Origin: Candidatus Rifleibacteriota bacterium
GTDB lineage: Bacteria; Muiribacteriota; Ozemobacteria; Ozemobacterales; Ozemobacteraceae
DNA length: 64,000 nucleotides
Reading direction: 5' to 3'
Assembly: GCA_012520995.1 (NCBI GenBank)
Contig: JAAYNI010000003.1
Coordinates: forward strand, 24,054 to 88,053
This document shows, piece by piece, positions 27,141-36,252 of this stretch. Numbering within the stretch: position 1 is the stretch's first letter; every line of letters begins with the position of its first letter. The notes below the pieces were generated by a model. The model saw only the letters and a program-made list of their open reading frames with translations, did no database searches and was not told the origin of the DNA. The position numbers and the translations under genes are program-made.

Positions 27141-27887
27141 ATGCCCAAAGAACCCTTAGCAGAAGCTGACAGCAATCAAAAACCAGAATTGAAAAATTAT
27201 ATTAATTGGAAACCTGCCAATATTCTTGAGAAGTCTTTCACAGAATCAGATTCTGTAGAAGATGCCCAATCAGAACCAGGAAAACAAGATGCAGACGGAG
27301 TTTGTTATGAAACAGACGCTTTTGAATTCAGCAAAATCCGAAAATATGCTTTTTACTTTTTTTCTGCCTTAATGTTTTTCTCCCTTTTATGGACTTTGAT
27401 ATTTTCTGTTCAAGTTTTTTTGGGGATGGCGTTTATCAAAGATGTTCCTCAAGAACAGGAACGTTCTGTTATTGCTTTCCGTCTCTTTGCGGCGATTACT
27501 GTCTTTCTTTCTGTTTGGGGCTTAAAATATCTGTCTAGAACGGTTAAAGACAGAAGGGCTTATCACAGAAGTATAAAAATCACAAATAACTATGTGCTTT
27601 TCAAAGAGACAAATCTCTCAGGAACAAAAGAGTGGAAAGAGAAAATAAAACGCTATGAATCAGTTGTGCTTACCCAAGTAAAGGGCAGTCTTAAGGGCAA
27701 TTGGTTTATATATTTGAAGCATAAAGACAACACAAAAAATATTCCTATTTTTTACCCTATGCCAGGAGAAAAACTTCCTACAGAAGAAGAAAGAGACGAG
27801 AAACTCAATGAATATGCGGCAAAATTTAAGCTTCCCGCTTTAAATCGTTTTAAAAAGCAGGCGGATACAGAGAAGGCTGTATCATGA
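27141..27887 (+). CDS. Two-span membrane protein of unknown function
   Basis: 248 residues from ATG 27141 (GAGG 7 nt upstream; ATG 27129 overlaps that site). Layout: an acidic soluble N-terminus (about 1-70), two hydrophobic helices (about 75-100 and 115-135), then a PH-like or EbsA-like beta-rich tail (SIKITNNYVLFKETN...YESVVLTQVKGSLKGNWFIYLKHKD). I do not recognise the family. The stop overlaps the start of the flavoprotein gene (ATGA), so the two are coupled. Confidence 0.75.
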   Translation: MPKEPLAEADSNQKPELKNYINWKPANILEKSFTESDSVEDAQSEPGKQDADGVCYETDAFEFSKIRKYAFYFFSALMFFSLLWTLIFSVQVFLGMAFIKDVPQEQERSVIAFRLFAAITVFLSVWGLKYLSRTVKDRRAYHRSIKITNNYVLFKETNLSGTKEWKEKIKRYESVVLTQVKGSLKGNWFIYLKHKDNTKNIPIFYPMPGEKLPTEEERDEKLNEYAAKFKLPALNRFKKQADTEKAVS

Positions 27888-29116
27888 AAATAGCCGTTAT
27901 AGGTGCCGGTCCTGCCGGAATTATGGCTTCATTGCAAGCAGCACAGGCAGGAGCCAATGTCTCGTTGTTTGAAAGTAAGCCTAGAATAGCTTTGAACTTG
28001 GGTATAAGCGGCAAAGGTCGTGGCAACATTACCAACTCTTGCTCTTTTAAAGACTTTTTAAACCATTTCAATGATAAAAGATTCTTAAAATATGCTTTTA
28101 AAAGTTTTTCAAACACCTCTCTTATTGCCTTTTTTGAAAATATGGGAGTGAAGCTCGAAGAAGAGCGCGGCGGCAGAGTTTTTGTCGCCAGCGGCAGAGC
28201 TATTGACGCAGTTAACGCTCTCTATCGCAAGCTGAACTCTGAAAAAATTGAACTCTTTCTAGCCACTCCGGTTGACTCTCTTATTATTGAAAAAGGGGTT
28301 TGTAAAGGACTCATTTCCAAGGGTAAAAAAATACTTGCCGACAAAGTTGTTTTGGCTACTGGCGGAATCTCATATCCGCAAACTGGTTCTACTGGTGACG
28401 GGCTAAAGTTTGCAACTTTAGCAGGACATACTTTGCAAAAACCTTATCCTTCATTGGTTGCTTTGAAGCCTGCGGAGCTCTTATCCGAAGAATTGGAAAA
28501 TCTTAATTTGATAAATATTTCCGCCTCTCTTTGGTTGAATGGCCGCAAAGACAGTGAGGAGCAAGGAGAAATGCTTTTCAGAGATGGCATGCTTGATGGC
28601 CCTGTAATCCTCAAGTTAAGCAGAAAAGCTGTGAAACCATTGTTTGAAGGCATAAAGACTGAAATAGTTATAGATTTTAAACCTGCTCTTTCGTATGAAA
28701 AGCTTGATAATCGCATATTGAGAGACATAGAAAAGAAAAAAACAAGCAATCTCTATGATTTAGCAAGGGGATTGGTTCCTGCAGCTTTGGTCAATTTTTT
28801 GCTGCAAAAAGCAGGTCTTTCTCCAAAGTTAAATCTTTCAGATCTTAAAGCTGATAATCGCAAAAAGCTTAGAAACATCCTTAAGGAAATGAGATTTGAA
28901 ATAACTGATTGCGGCGGTTGGGACAGAGCTATAGTTACTTCAGGAGGCATTTCGTTGCGTGAAGTCACCCCGGAGACTATGGAGTCAAAATTAATAGAAA
29001 ATCTATATTTTGCCGGGGAAATTTTAGATATTGACGCAGACACAGGCGGTTACAATCTTCAAGCAGCTTTTTCAACAGGCTATGTAGCGGGCAAATCAGC
29101 TAGCACTTTGCTGTAG
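27884..29116 (+). CDS. BaiN/RdsA (HI0933-like) family FAD-dependent oxidoreductase
   Basis: 410 residues. The N-terminal Rossmann motif is IAVIGAGPAGIMAS and is followed by the family mark LGISGKGRGNITNSC. ATGGISYPQTGSTGDGLKFA and the C-terminal FAD motif LYFAGEILDIDADTGGYNLQAAFSTG complete the pattern. Proteins of this family are flavoproteins with poorly defined substrates; gut relatives reduce bile-acid intermediates, but that function cannot be transferred here. It is coupled to the membrane protein upstream by a 4-bp overlap. Confidence 0.88.
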   Translation: MKIAVIGAGPAGIMASLQAAQAGANVSLFESKPRIALNLGISGKGRGNITNSCSFKDFLNHFNDKRFLKYAFKSFSNTSLIAFFENMGVKLEEERGGRVFVASGRAIDAVNALYRKLNSEKIELFLATPVDSLIIEKGVCKGLISKGKKILADKVVLATGGISYPQTGSTGDGLKFATLAGHTLQKPYPSLVALKPAELLSEELENLNLINISASLWLNGRKDSEEQGEMLFRDGMLDGPVILKLSRKAVKPLFEGIKTEIVIDFKPALSYEKLDNRILRDIEKKKTSNLYDLARGLVPAALVNFLLQKAGLSPKLNLSDLKADNRKKLRNILKEMRFEITDCGGWDRAIVTSGGISLREVTPETMESKLIENLYFAGEILDIDADTGGYNLQAAFSTGYVAGKSASTLL

Positions 29117-29420
29117 CTAAAACTTCCTTTAAGAAGACATTTTCTTCAACAATAAATCATTGTTGGCACCTCCTAAGAGCACACTGTGGCGAGTTGAATT
29201 GTTTAGAATTCAATTTCTAAAATTGATAATTGTTTTGAGATGCTAATAAATTATATGTTATTTGTTTTTGTGGTTTCTGTTCTAGGTATTGGTCCTCGCT
29301 ACCCCCGACCCCCTAACCCCTCCCTTGGAGTTTTTGCCACCCACCACTCATCACTAGCTGTTCGTTACAATTGAGGCTTGCCTGTTTTGCTGGATAGGTG
29401 TATTTTTACAAAGATTGAAA
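29117..29420. repeat. Intergenic repeat mosaic
   Basis: No gene is seen. It holds copy 3 of the dispersed element (29191-29257), a GTTTTTGTGGTTTCTGTTCT tract followed by 'AGGTATTGGTCCTCGCT' (29283-29300; the same words recur at 56615-56640), a CTACCCCCGACCCCCTAACC tract and a CACCCACCACTCATCACTAG tract. Confidence 0.65.
29191..29257 (+). repeat. Dispersed intergenic element, copy 3
   Basis: GAGTTGAATTGTTTAGAATT, then CAATTTCTAAAATTGATAATTGTTTTGA and GATGCTAATAAATTATATG. Best match is copy 4 at 35927. Confidence 0.75.
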
Positions 29421-31169
29421 ATGACTCGACAAGACAACGAACAAAACGAAGAACCAAAAAACGCCCATCAAGCTGAATCCCTAGAGCCTACTACCTTCGT
29501 GGAGCATGTCTTTTATGACAGTGCTCTAATGATTTTCTTCAGCACTATTTATAATTTTTTGCCCTATTTGCAGGCCGGAGAATTTAAAAATACTTTTGCA
29601 AAAGCCTTGAATGTCTCTTTCTCAGCCTTTATGACAGCCCTCGTTTTAGCTTTCATATATCAGCTTTTCTATTTTAAGCCTGTAAAGAAGTTGTTTATAG
29701 TTATAACAGCTCTCATACCCATGATATTTTCGGTCGCTAATGTTGTGCTCAAGGCCATATTTGGCATGGGTTTTGGCTTTGTGGTAATGGATATCATTGC
29801 AGGAACCAACTTAGGTGAAGTGGAAGGCTTTATTCAACTTTATCTCGATGAAAAGTTTATTGGTTATATTTTGCTTGGTCTATCTCCATTCATATTGGCT
29901 TTTTGTTTCAGAAAGCACATAAGGAAATTTGCCGTTTATCTGGCAAGAAACCCTCGCTATATCATTGTTTTCGTTGTTTTATGGGCTTTGATAATACAGA
30001 TAAATCTTGGAAAAGTCTTCGGGAATAGTTATGAGTCGCCTATAATTTCTATGTTTCGTTATGCCAAAACCTATATAAAAGGTAAGTTTTATGGAGGTTC
30101 TATATATGAGGAAGGTGCCTTTAGAGCGGAGATTACAAGGAACGACTCAAGTATTCCGAATATAGTCTTGGTTATAGGTGAGAGCGCTTCCAGTGACTAC
30201 ATGGGTATATACGGACATAAGATCCCGAATACTCCTGCCTGCGAAACTTGGGAGAACAAAGGAAACTTGGCGGTTTTTCATAATGTTATAACTCCCAGGC
30301 CTTCAACCTATTACGCTGTGCCAATGATGATAAGCTTTATGGCATATGATGCTCCCGAACTGACAGATCATACGGCTAACAATATTTCTGAAATTTTTCA
30401 GCAGTGCGGTTACAAGACTTTTTGGATTTCCAATCAAGAGCGGGATACCAACGGAAGCCTTTATACGACTTTCACGTCAGACTATCTGAGTGATTACAGT
30501 CATTATCATTCTGGTTCCCGTTTTAACATAGAATCTTCGAAAACGCTTTCAAACTTTGACGGGTTGGTTGCAGCAGATTTTCTTAATAACTTAAAAAAGG
30601 AAAGAAAAGCGGAAGCAAAAGGTTTTTACGTGCTTCATCTTCAAGGCAGTCACTATGCTTATAATTTACGTTATCCGCCGCAGTTCCAGCGATGGAATTC
30701 CATAGATTTGCTTGATGAACCTTTGCAGGAAGACAAAAAACAAAACGTGGCTGATTTCATCAACAGTATGTATTATACAGACCATCTCTTGGATGTAATG
30801 ATGCAAAAACTCAATGATGACGAATCAATTTTGATTTATGTTTCAGATCACGGAGAAGAGTTGGGACAGAACGGCAAATACAGAACACACTCAAACACTG
30901 AGGCAGTTTCGCAAAGCATGTTCCGTATTCCGTTTTTGATTTGGATGTCTGACAAGTTTATCGCAAATAAACCAGAAAAGGCTGCACAGATAAAAGAGGC
31001 TGCTGTAAAGCATAATCCTTGGATGACAGATAGTTTGCCTCATTTGATTTTGGATTTAGCAGATATAGAAACAACTCAATATAAACCTGAGAATAGCCTT
31101 ATTAATCCTGCTTTTCAATTAAAGGATAGAAAAATATTTGGAATTAAATTTGAAGACTTGGAGCCTTGA
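29421..31169 (+). CDS. Phosphoethanolamine transferase-like sulfatase-fold enzyme (paralogue A)
   Basis: 582 residues. About five N-terminal membrane helices (residues 25-200) precede a periplasmic sulfatase-fold domain. Core motifs are VLVIGESASSDYMGIYG (the residue after GE is the expected nucleophile, Ser here where EptA has Thr), HLQGSHYAYNLRYP, and the metal-binding YVSDHGEELGQNG, then FRIPFLIWMS. CptA/EptA/OpgE enzymes move phosphoethanolamine from phosphatidylethanolamine to lipid A, core sugars or glucans. ATG 29421 is preferred to TTG 29415. A close paralogue follows after 103 bp. Confidence 0.85.
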   Translation: MTRQDNEQNEEPKNAHQAESLEPTTFVEHVFYDSALMIFFSTIYNFLPYLQAGEFKNTFAKALNVSFSAFMTALVLAFIYQLFYFKPVKKLFIVITALIPMIFSVANVVLKAIFGMGFGFVVMDIIAGTNLGEVEGFIQLYLDEKFIGYILLGLSPFILAFCFRKHIRKFAVYLARNPRYIIVFVVLWALIIQINLGKVFGNSYESPIISMFRYAKTYIKGKFYGGSIYEEGAFRAEITRNDSSIPNIVLVIGESASSDYMGIYGHKIPNTPACETWENKGNLAVFHNVITPRPSTYYAVPMMISFMAYDAPELTDHTANNISEIFQQCGYKTFWISNQERDTNGSLYTTFTSDYLSDYSHYHSGSRFNIESSKTLSNFDGLVAADFLNNLKKERKAEAKGFYVLHLQGSHYAYNLRYPPQFQRWNSIDLLDEPLQEDKKQNVADFINSMYYTDHLLDVMMQKLNDDESILIYVSDHGEELGQNGKYRTHSNTEAVSQSMFRIPFLIWMSDKFIANKPEKAAQIKEAAVKHNPWMTDSLPHLILDLADIETTQYKPENSLINPAFQLKDRKIFGIKFEDLEP

Positions 31170-31272
31170 ATGTGATGAAAAAATCAGCATTAAAAGCGCT
31201 ATTTTGCAGATGTAAATTTAGAGTTTATACTGGCAGCTCCTTTTTTCTATTTAAAAACCTCTAAAAAATATT

Positions 31273-33015
31273 ATGTCAGCTGAAAAAACAGAAGATAAAC
31301 TCCAAAATAACTATTTACAGCCTGAAACATTCGCAGAACGAGTTTTTTATGACTCGGCTCTCATGATTCTTTTTAATACTATTTATTGCTTTGTGCCGTA
31401 TTTACAAAGCTCAAATACTGATTACGCTGCTTTTATAGCTTTAAACAAGGCTCTTGTAGGTTTTACGCTTGCGCTGTTCTTAGCTTTTGTTTATCAGCTT
31501 TTATATTTTAAACCCATAAAGAAATTTTTTGTAGTTGTAACAGCGCTTATACCTCTTCTTTTTTCTGTAACTCAAGTTGTTGTTAAGGCGGTTTTGGGAG
31601 CAAATCTTAACTTTTCAATTCTGGATTTAGTGACAGGCACTAATTTAGGTGAGGTTAAGGGCTTTATACAGCTTTATGTTGATTGGCAGGTAATTGCCCT
31701 TGTTTTATTGGCGCTTTTGCCATTTTTTCTCGCTTATGTTTTTCGTAAATATGTAAGAAGTTTTGCGGTTTACTTGTTACGACATCATATCTGCCTTATA
31801 ACCTGCCTCATAATAATCGTGTTTTTTTGGGTTTTGTTTATGGGGATAAATTTAAGCAATCTATTTGCTCGTGCTGAATCTCCTATAACATGGTCATTTC
31901 GTTATGCAAAAACATTTGTCAGTCTAGATTTATATGCTGCTGCTCTTCTTAAAGAAGGAGCTTTTAGGGCAGAAATAACAAAAAATGAATCAACTATTCC
32001 AAATGTGATTTTGGTTGTTGGTGAGAGTGCTTCCACTGATTACATGAGTATTTATGGTTATGAAATGGATACAACACCTGTTTGTGCTAATTGGGAAAAA
32101 AATGGCAACTTAGCAGTATTTCATGATGTAATTTCTTCTAATACTTTAACAAAATACACTGTGCCAACTTTAATAAGCTTTATAGGCGGGGATAAAACAT
32201 CTGGACTTTCAGATAGCACGGCAAATAATATTTTTGATATTTTTTCTCAATGTGGTTATAAAACCTTTTGGTTATCTAATCAAGATAGAGATACCACTGA
32301 CACGCTTTATATGAATTTTACGTCTGACTTCCTAGCAGATCATAGCAAATATTATGCAGGTTCACGTTTTGCCGCATACTCTTCTAAAAAATTTTCTGCT
32401 AAAGATGGAGTGCTTGTCGAAGACTTTATTAAAAAAGTTGAGAGGGAAAAAGAAGCCTCCGGTAAGAAACTTTATCTGCTTCATCTGCTAGGCAGTCATG
32501 CTGCTTATAATTTGCGTTATCCAGCAGAATTTGAACGATGGACTGCCTCAGATTTGGCAGATGAGCCTTTAAAAGAAGATATGAAACAACGGGTTGCGGA
32601 GTATCTCAACAGCATTTACTACACAGACTATCTCTTGGGACAAATGATGGAAAAACTGAACTATGAGGAATCAATTATTTTATATGTTTCAGATCACGGA
32701 GAAGAATTAGGGCAAAATGGCCAATACAGAGGACATATTCTTTTGCCGGCAGTTTCGCAGGCAATGTTTCGCATCCCTTTTCTTATCTGGATGTCTGACA
32801 AGTTTATAGAAAATAATCCAGAAAAGTCACTTCAAATAATGGAAGCTGCTGAAGAAAGCAAGCCTTGGATGAGCGATAGTTTGCCGCACCTGCTTTTAGA
32901 TATAGCTAATATAGAGACAACCCAATACAAGCCTGAAATGAGTGTTATTAATCCAGCTTTTGTGGTAAAAGAAAGAAAGATACTTGGAATTAACTACGAA
33001 GATTTTGAACCCTAG
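31273..33015 (+). CDS. Phosphoethanolamine transferase-like sulfatase-fold enzyme (paralogue B)
   Basis: 580 residues, collinear with paralogue A over its whole length and about half identical by eye. It keeps VVGESASTDYMSIYGY, HLLGSHAAYNLRYP, YVSDHGEELGQNG and FRIPFLIWMSDKFI. A difference near the active site is RGHILLPAVSQ where A has RTHSNTEAVSQ. The gene is a little more AT-rich in its 5' half. Tandem duplication with divergence suggests two acceptor substrates. It is followed after 17 bp by the Memo-AMMECR1 gene, so the three may share a transcript. Confidence 0.85.
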   Translation: MSAEKTEDKLQNNYLQPETFAERVFYDSALMILFNTIYCFVPYLQSSNTDYAAFIALNKALVGFTLALFLAFVYQLLYFKPIKKFFVVVTALIPLLFSVTQVVVKAVLGANLNFSILDLVTGTNLGEVKGFIQLYVDWQVIALVLLALLPFFLAYVFRKYVRSFAVYLLRHHICLITCLIIIVFFWVLFMGINLSNLFARAESPITWSFRYAKTFVSLDLYAAALLKEGAFRAEITKNESTIPNVILVVGESASTDYMSIYGYEMDTTPVCANWEKNGNLAVFHDVISSNTLTKYTVPTLISFIGGDKTSGLSDSTANNIFDIFSQCGYKTFWLSNQDRDTTDTLYMNFTSDFLADHSKYYAGSRFAAYSSKKFSAKDGVLVEDFIKKVEREKEASGKKLYLLHLLGSHAAYNLRYPAEFERWTASDLADEPLKEDMKQRVAEYLNSIYYTDYLLGQMMEKLNYEESIILYVSDHGEELGQNGQYRGHILLPAVSQAMFRIPFLIWMSDKFIENNPEKSLQIMEAAEESKPWMSDSLPHLLLDIANIETTQYKPEMSVINPAFVVKERKILGINYEDFEP

Positions 33016-33035
33016 ATGAAAATTGAGAGGAAATG

Positions 33036-34442
33036 ATGAAAAGCGCATTATTAGGCATATTGCTCGGAGCCGCTATTTATCCGCATGCGGCAGTTGCAAT
33101 CAAAGAAGTCGCAGGAAAAGATGCGGATAAATGCCTTCACACTGTTGAAGGCACAGAGAAGCTCGGGAAAGCAATTCAAGAACTGGCTCCTGACACCATA
33201 GTTATAATATCGCCCCATGGTATAGCTTTTTCTGATGCTATAAGTATTGCTATAGAGCCTGAGATGAAGGGCAGTTTTGCCATGTTTAGGTGCCCTGAAA
33301 TTAAGTTTTCTTTTCACAACGATCTTGACTTGACCAAGGCTATCATAGATTTGAGCAAAGCCGAGGGAATCCCTGTGATAGAGATGAATAAATCCACAGC
33401 TCAAATGTACGGACAGCGATACGAGCTGGATCACGGCGTTATGGTGCCAATGCACTTTCTGACACAGCATTATAAGCCATTTAACCTAGTTTCCATTACT
33501 TATGCTATGCTTTCTTCTGAAACTCTTGCTAACTTCGGAAAAGTTATAAGAAAAGCTGCGGAAGAAAGCGGTAAACGGGTTTTGCTGCTGGCTTCAGGCG
33601 ATCTGTCGCATAGGCTTTCTAAAACTGGAAATTACTCTTTTTCGCCGATGGGCAAAATTTTTGACGAGAAAATAGTTGACTTGGTCAAAAACAAAGATCT
33701 TGACGGAATCATAAATTTTGACGAAGAAGTCAGAGAAGAGGCAGGGGAGTGCGGTCTTAACTGCTTCAAGATAATGGCTGGAGCTTTAAAAGGCCTTAAA
33801 CTGGAATCAGAAGTTTTTTCTTATGAAGGCCCTTTTGGAGTTGGCTATATGACAGCCATTTTGAAAAATGTTGGAGCAAATATGAAAAGTGAAAACGGAA
33901 AAGGCTCAATTGAAGCCGAAAGCAATAAAACAACGGATCCATACGTGGCTCTTGCAAAAGCAAGCCTTTCTTATTATTTGGAGCACAAAAAGCTTATGCC
34001 TGTACCGCCGGATTTGCCTGCAGAAATGCTCAATACAAGAGCCGGTTGTTTTGTCTCTATGAAAAAAAGAGGAAGACTGCGCGGCTGCATAGGCACTATT
34101 GTTGGATATCAAAAATCTCTTGCAATGGAAATAATCTCCAATGCTGTTTCAGCGGGCATGAATGACTCCAGATTTTCGCCTGTAAGGAAAGAAGAGTTGG
34201 ATGAGATTGTTTTTTCGGTTGATGTGCTGAAAGAACCGGAACCAATAAATTCCATTGAGGAGCTGGATGTTAAAAAATACGGCGTAATAGTCACTTTCCG
34301 AAACCGCAGAGGTTTGCTTTTGCCAAATCTTGAAGGAGTTGATACCCCTGAAGAACAGCTCTCTATAGCTATGCAAAAAGCCGGCATTTATCCTGACGAT
34401 CAGTATAGATTAGAGCGTTTTGAAGTGATACGCCATGAGTAG
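33036..34442 (+). CDS. Memo-like/AMMECR1 fusion (AmmeMemoRadiSam system)
   Basis: 468 residues with two fused domains. The first (about 1-265) is an extradiol-dioxygenase/Memo fold: IISPHG, YELDHGVMVPMHFL and LASGDLSHRLS carry the expected His and Asp residues. The second (about 290-468) is AMMECR1: RAGCFVSMKKRGRLRGCIGTI and FSVDVLKEPEPI. These two and a radical-SAM protein form a widespread but functionally unresolved set; the radical-SAM partner is not in this window. ATG 33036 fits the AGAGGA site slightly better than ATG 33033. Confidence 0.88.
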   Translation: MKSALLGILLGAAIYPHAAVAIKEVAGKDADKCLHTVEGTEKLGKAIQELAPDTIVIISPHGIAFSDAISIAIEPEMKGSFAMFRCPEIKFSFHNDLDLTKAIIDLSKAEGIPVIEMNKSTAQMYGQRYELDHGVMVPMHFLTQHYKPFNLVSITYAMLSSETLANFGKVIRKAAEESGKRVLLLASGDLSHRLSKTGNYSFSPMGKIFDEKIVDLVKNKDLDGIINFDEEVREEAGECGLNCFKIMAGALKGLKLESEVFSYEGPFGVGYMTAILKNVGANMKSENGKGSIEAESNKTTDPYVALAKASLSYYLEHKKLMPVPPDLPAEMLNTRAGCFVSMKKRGRLRGCIGTIVGYQKSLAMEIISNAVSAGMNDSRFSPVRKEELDEIVFSVDVLKEPEPINSIEELDVKKYGVIVTFRNRRGLLLPNLEGVDTPEEQLSIAMQKAGIYPDDQYRLERFEVIRHE

Positions 34443-34453
34443 CTGCTGTGCAG

Positions 34454-34478
34454 GCTTTTTAAGCAAAGCTTAAAAAGC
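34454..34478. repeat. Hairpin repeat related to the AAGCTAGCTT palindrome
   Basis: GCTTTTTAAGC (34454-34464), loop AAA, GCTTAAAAAGC (34468-34478). It is followed by CAGTGGAGAGTGTTGAGTGG, a 'TAATGTAAAGTGTATAGTGT' tract and a CCACTACCCACAACCCACTG tract up to 34606. It may also terminate the preceding gene. Confidence 0.75.
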
Positions 34479-34643
34479 AGTGGAGAGTGTTGAGTGGCGT
34501 GTGGCGAGTTTTAATAATGTAAAGTGTATAGTGTAGAATGACAAAATGAATGTTCGCTTTTTCTGTCCTTTCTGCCCACTATCCACTACCCACAACCCAC
34601 TGTTTTTACAGTCTGTGGATAAAAAAAAGAAAAGGAATAATTG

Positions 34644-35897
34644 ATGAGTAAGTTTAATAAAAGATATGAGTTGTCCGTAACATCTGAAATAGGCAAGCTT
34701 GAAGGAGTTATACTGCATACGCCAGGTCTTGAAATTGAACACATGACACCTGCTAATGCTGAAAGAGCTCTTTATAGTGACGTTTTGAATCTTTCAGTTG
34801 CTTCAATGGAATATGATCAGCTCAAAGGTGTTTTGGAAAAAACCGCCCAAGTTTTTCAGGTGGAAGACCTTTTGGCAGAGGTTTTGGATAACTCAAGAGT
34901 AAGAAATAATTTAATACAGAAGATTTGTGCCAATTCAGAAGCTCATGAAGTTTATGAAGACTTGCTCAAAATGTCGCCTGCCGATCTTTCGGAAGCTCTT
35001 ATGCAAGGCGTTTTGATGAAACGTGACAATCTTTCCAGATTTTTGAGTAACGAAAGGTATTCTTTGCGTCCCCTGCACAACTTCTTTTTTACTAGAGACC
35101 TTGCAGCAGTAATCAATGACAGAGTTCTGGTTTCCAAGATGGCGAGCCAAGTCAGAAGCCGAGAAGCTTTGATAATGGAGACTATTTTCGACTATCATCC
35201 TATGTTTTCGGTAGAGACATTAGACTTGAACCACATTGATAATGCCCATATAGAAGGCGGCGATGTTCTTGTCGCAAACGAGAATACTCTCATAATAGGC
35301 TGTGGAGCCAGAACCAATTCTGTGGCTATAGATTATTTGATTGAAAGCTTTAAAAAAGAAGGCGGAGTGCAACATATTCTGGTTCAAGAACTTCCGCTTG
35401 AGCCAGAGTCATTTATTCATCTTGATATGGTATTTACCCTCCTGGATAAACATACTTGCATGGTTTATAAACCTGTGGTTATGGACTCTGCTTCATTAAA
35501 GACAGTTTCAATAACAATTGATAATGGCAAAGTTTCTATTAGAGAAGAAAAAGATTTGCTCAGGGGTATGGAAAAACTTGGAATGGAAATGGAACCTGTA
35601 TTCTGCGGCAGCACTTCAGATACTTGGATTCAAGAGCGCGAGCAATGGCACAGCGGAGCTAACTTCTTTGCTCTTGGCGAAGGCAAAATTATAGGTTATC
35701 ATCGCAATGTGAATACTATAGAGGCATTGGACTATGCTGGCTTTAGCGTTATAGATGCTGTGGATGTCATAGAAAACAAAGTAGATCTTGATTCATACGA
35801 CAGATATGTAATTACAATTGATGGCTCTGAACTGGCCAGAGGCGGCGGCGGTTGCAGATGTATGACTATGCCTATCCGCCGTGCACCCGTTAAGTGA
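34644..35897 (+). CDS. arcA: Arginine deiminase
   Basis: 417 residues. It hydrolyses arginine to citrulline and ammonia, the first step of the ATP-yielding arginine dihydrolase pathway. The guanidino-modifying fold is shown by FFTRDLAAVI, AHIEGGDVL, HLDMVFTLLD, and the C-terminal RGGGGCRCMTMPIRR with catalytic Cys406. ATG 34644 follows AAAAGGA; TTG 34641 is in frame but worse placed. arcB and arcC are not adjacent, which is unusual for a full pathway operon. Confidence 0.94.
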   Translation: MSKFNKRYELSVTSEIGKLEGVILHTPGLEIEHMTPANAERALYSDVLNLSVASMEYDQLKGVLEKTAQVFQVEDLLAEVLDNSRVRNNLIQKICANSEAHEVYEDLLKMSPADLSEALMQGVLMKRDNLSRFLSNERYSLRPLHNFFFTRDLAAVINDRVLVSKMASQVRSREALIMETIFDYHPMFSVETLDLNHIDNAHIEGGDVLVANENTLIIGCGARTNSVAIDYLIESFKKEGGVQHILVQELPLEPESFIHLDMVFTLLDKHTCMVYKPVVMDSASLKTVSITIDNGKVSIREEKDLLRGMEKLGMEMEPVFCGSTSDTWIQEREQWHSGANFFALGEGKIIGYHRNVNTIEALDYAGFSVIDAVDVIENKVDLDSYDRYVITIDGSELARGGGGCRCMTMPIRRAPVK

Positions 35898-36252
35898 GGG
35901 TGACGGGTCTTGAGTGGCGGGTGGCGAGTTGAGTTGTTTAGACTCAATTACTGAAACTAATCACTGCATTGAGATGCTAATAAATAGCTGAACCTCTTAG
36001 CTTTGAAAAGAGAAGAAAAATCGACTATAAATTCTAAGTTCTTGTTTCTAATTAAAGACAAAAATCAGTAGAAAATTCAATTTGATAAAAAAGAGAATTG
36101 AATTTTTGGAAGAGTCACGATGAAATAGGTGAATTAGAAGATTTATTTTTAAGTCACCTGTTGTCACTGACGGAACAAAAACATGTTACATGTTTTTGAG
36201 AGATTTTTGGTCTGTCGGTGTATTCCGTGTGTTCTGTGGTTTAAAAAAGTTC
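35898..36252. repeat. Intergenic repeat mosaic
   Basis: No gene is seen. It begins with a GGTGACGGGTCTTGAGTGGCG tract, then copy 4 of the dispersed element. Two hairpins follow: AAAATTCAATT / AATTGAATTTT (about 36074-36112) and CAAAAACATG-TTA-CATGTTTTTG (36176-36198). 'GTGTATTCCGTGTGTTCTGTGG' (about 36218-36239) continues into the 3' end of the ATPase gene. Confidence 0.7.
35927..35995 (+). repeat. Dispersed intergenic element, copy 4
   Basis: AGTTGAGTTGTTTAGACTCAAT, TACTGAAACTAATCACTGCAT, TGAGATGCTAATAAATAGCTGAA. It is the closest to the apparent consensus. Confidence 0.8.
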
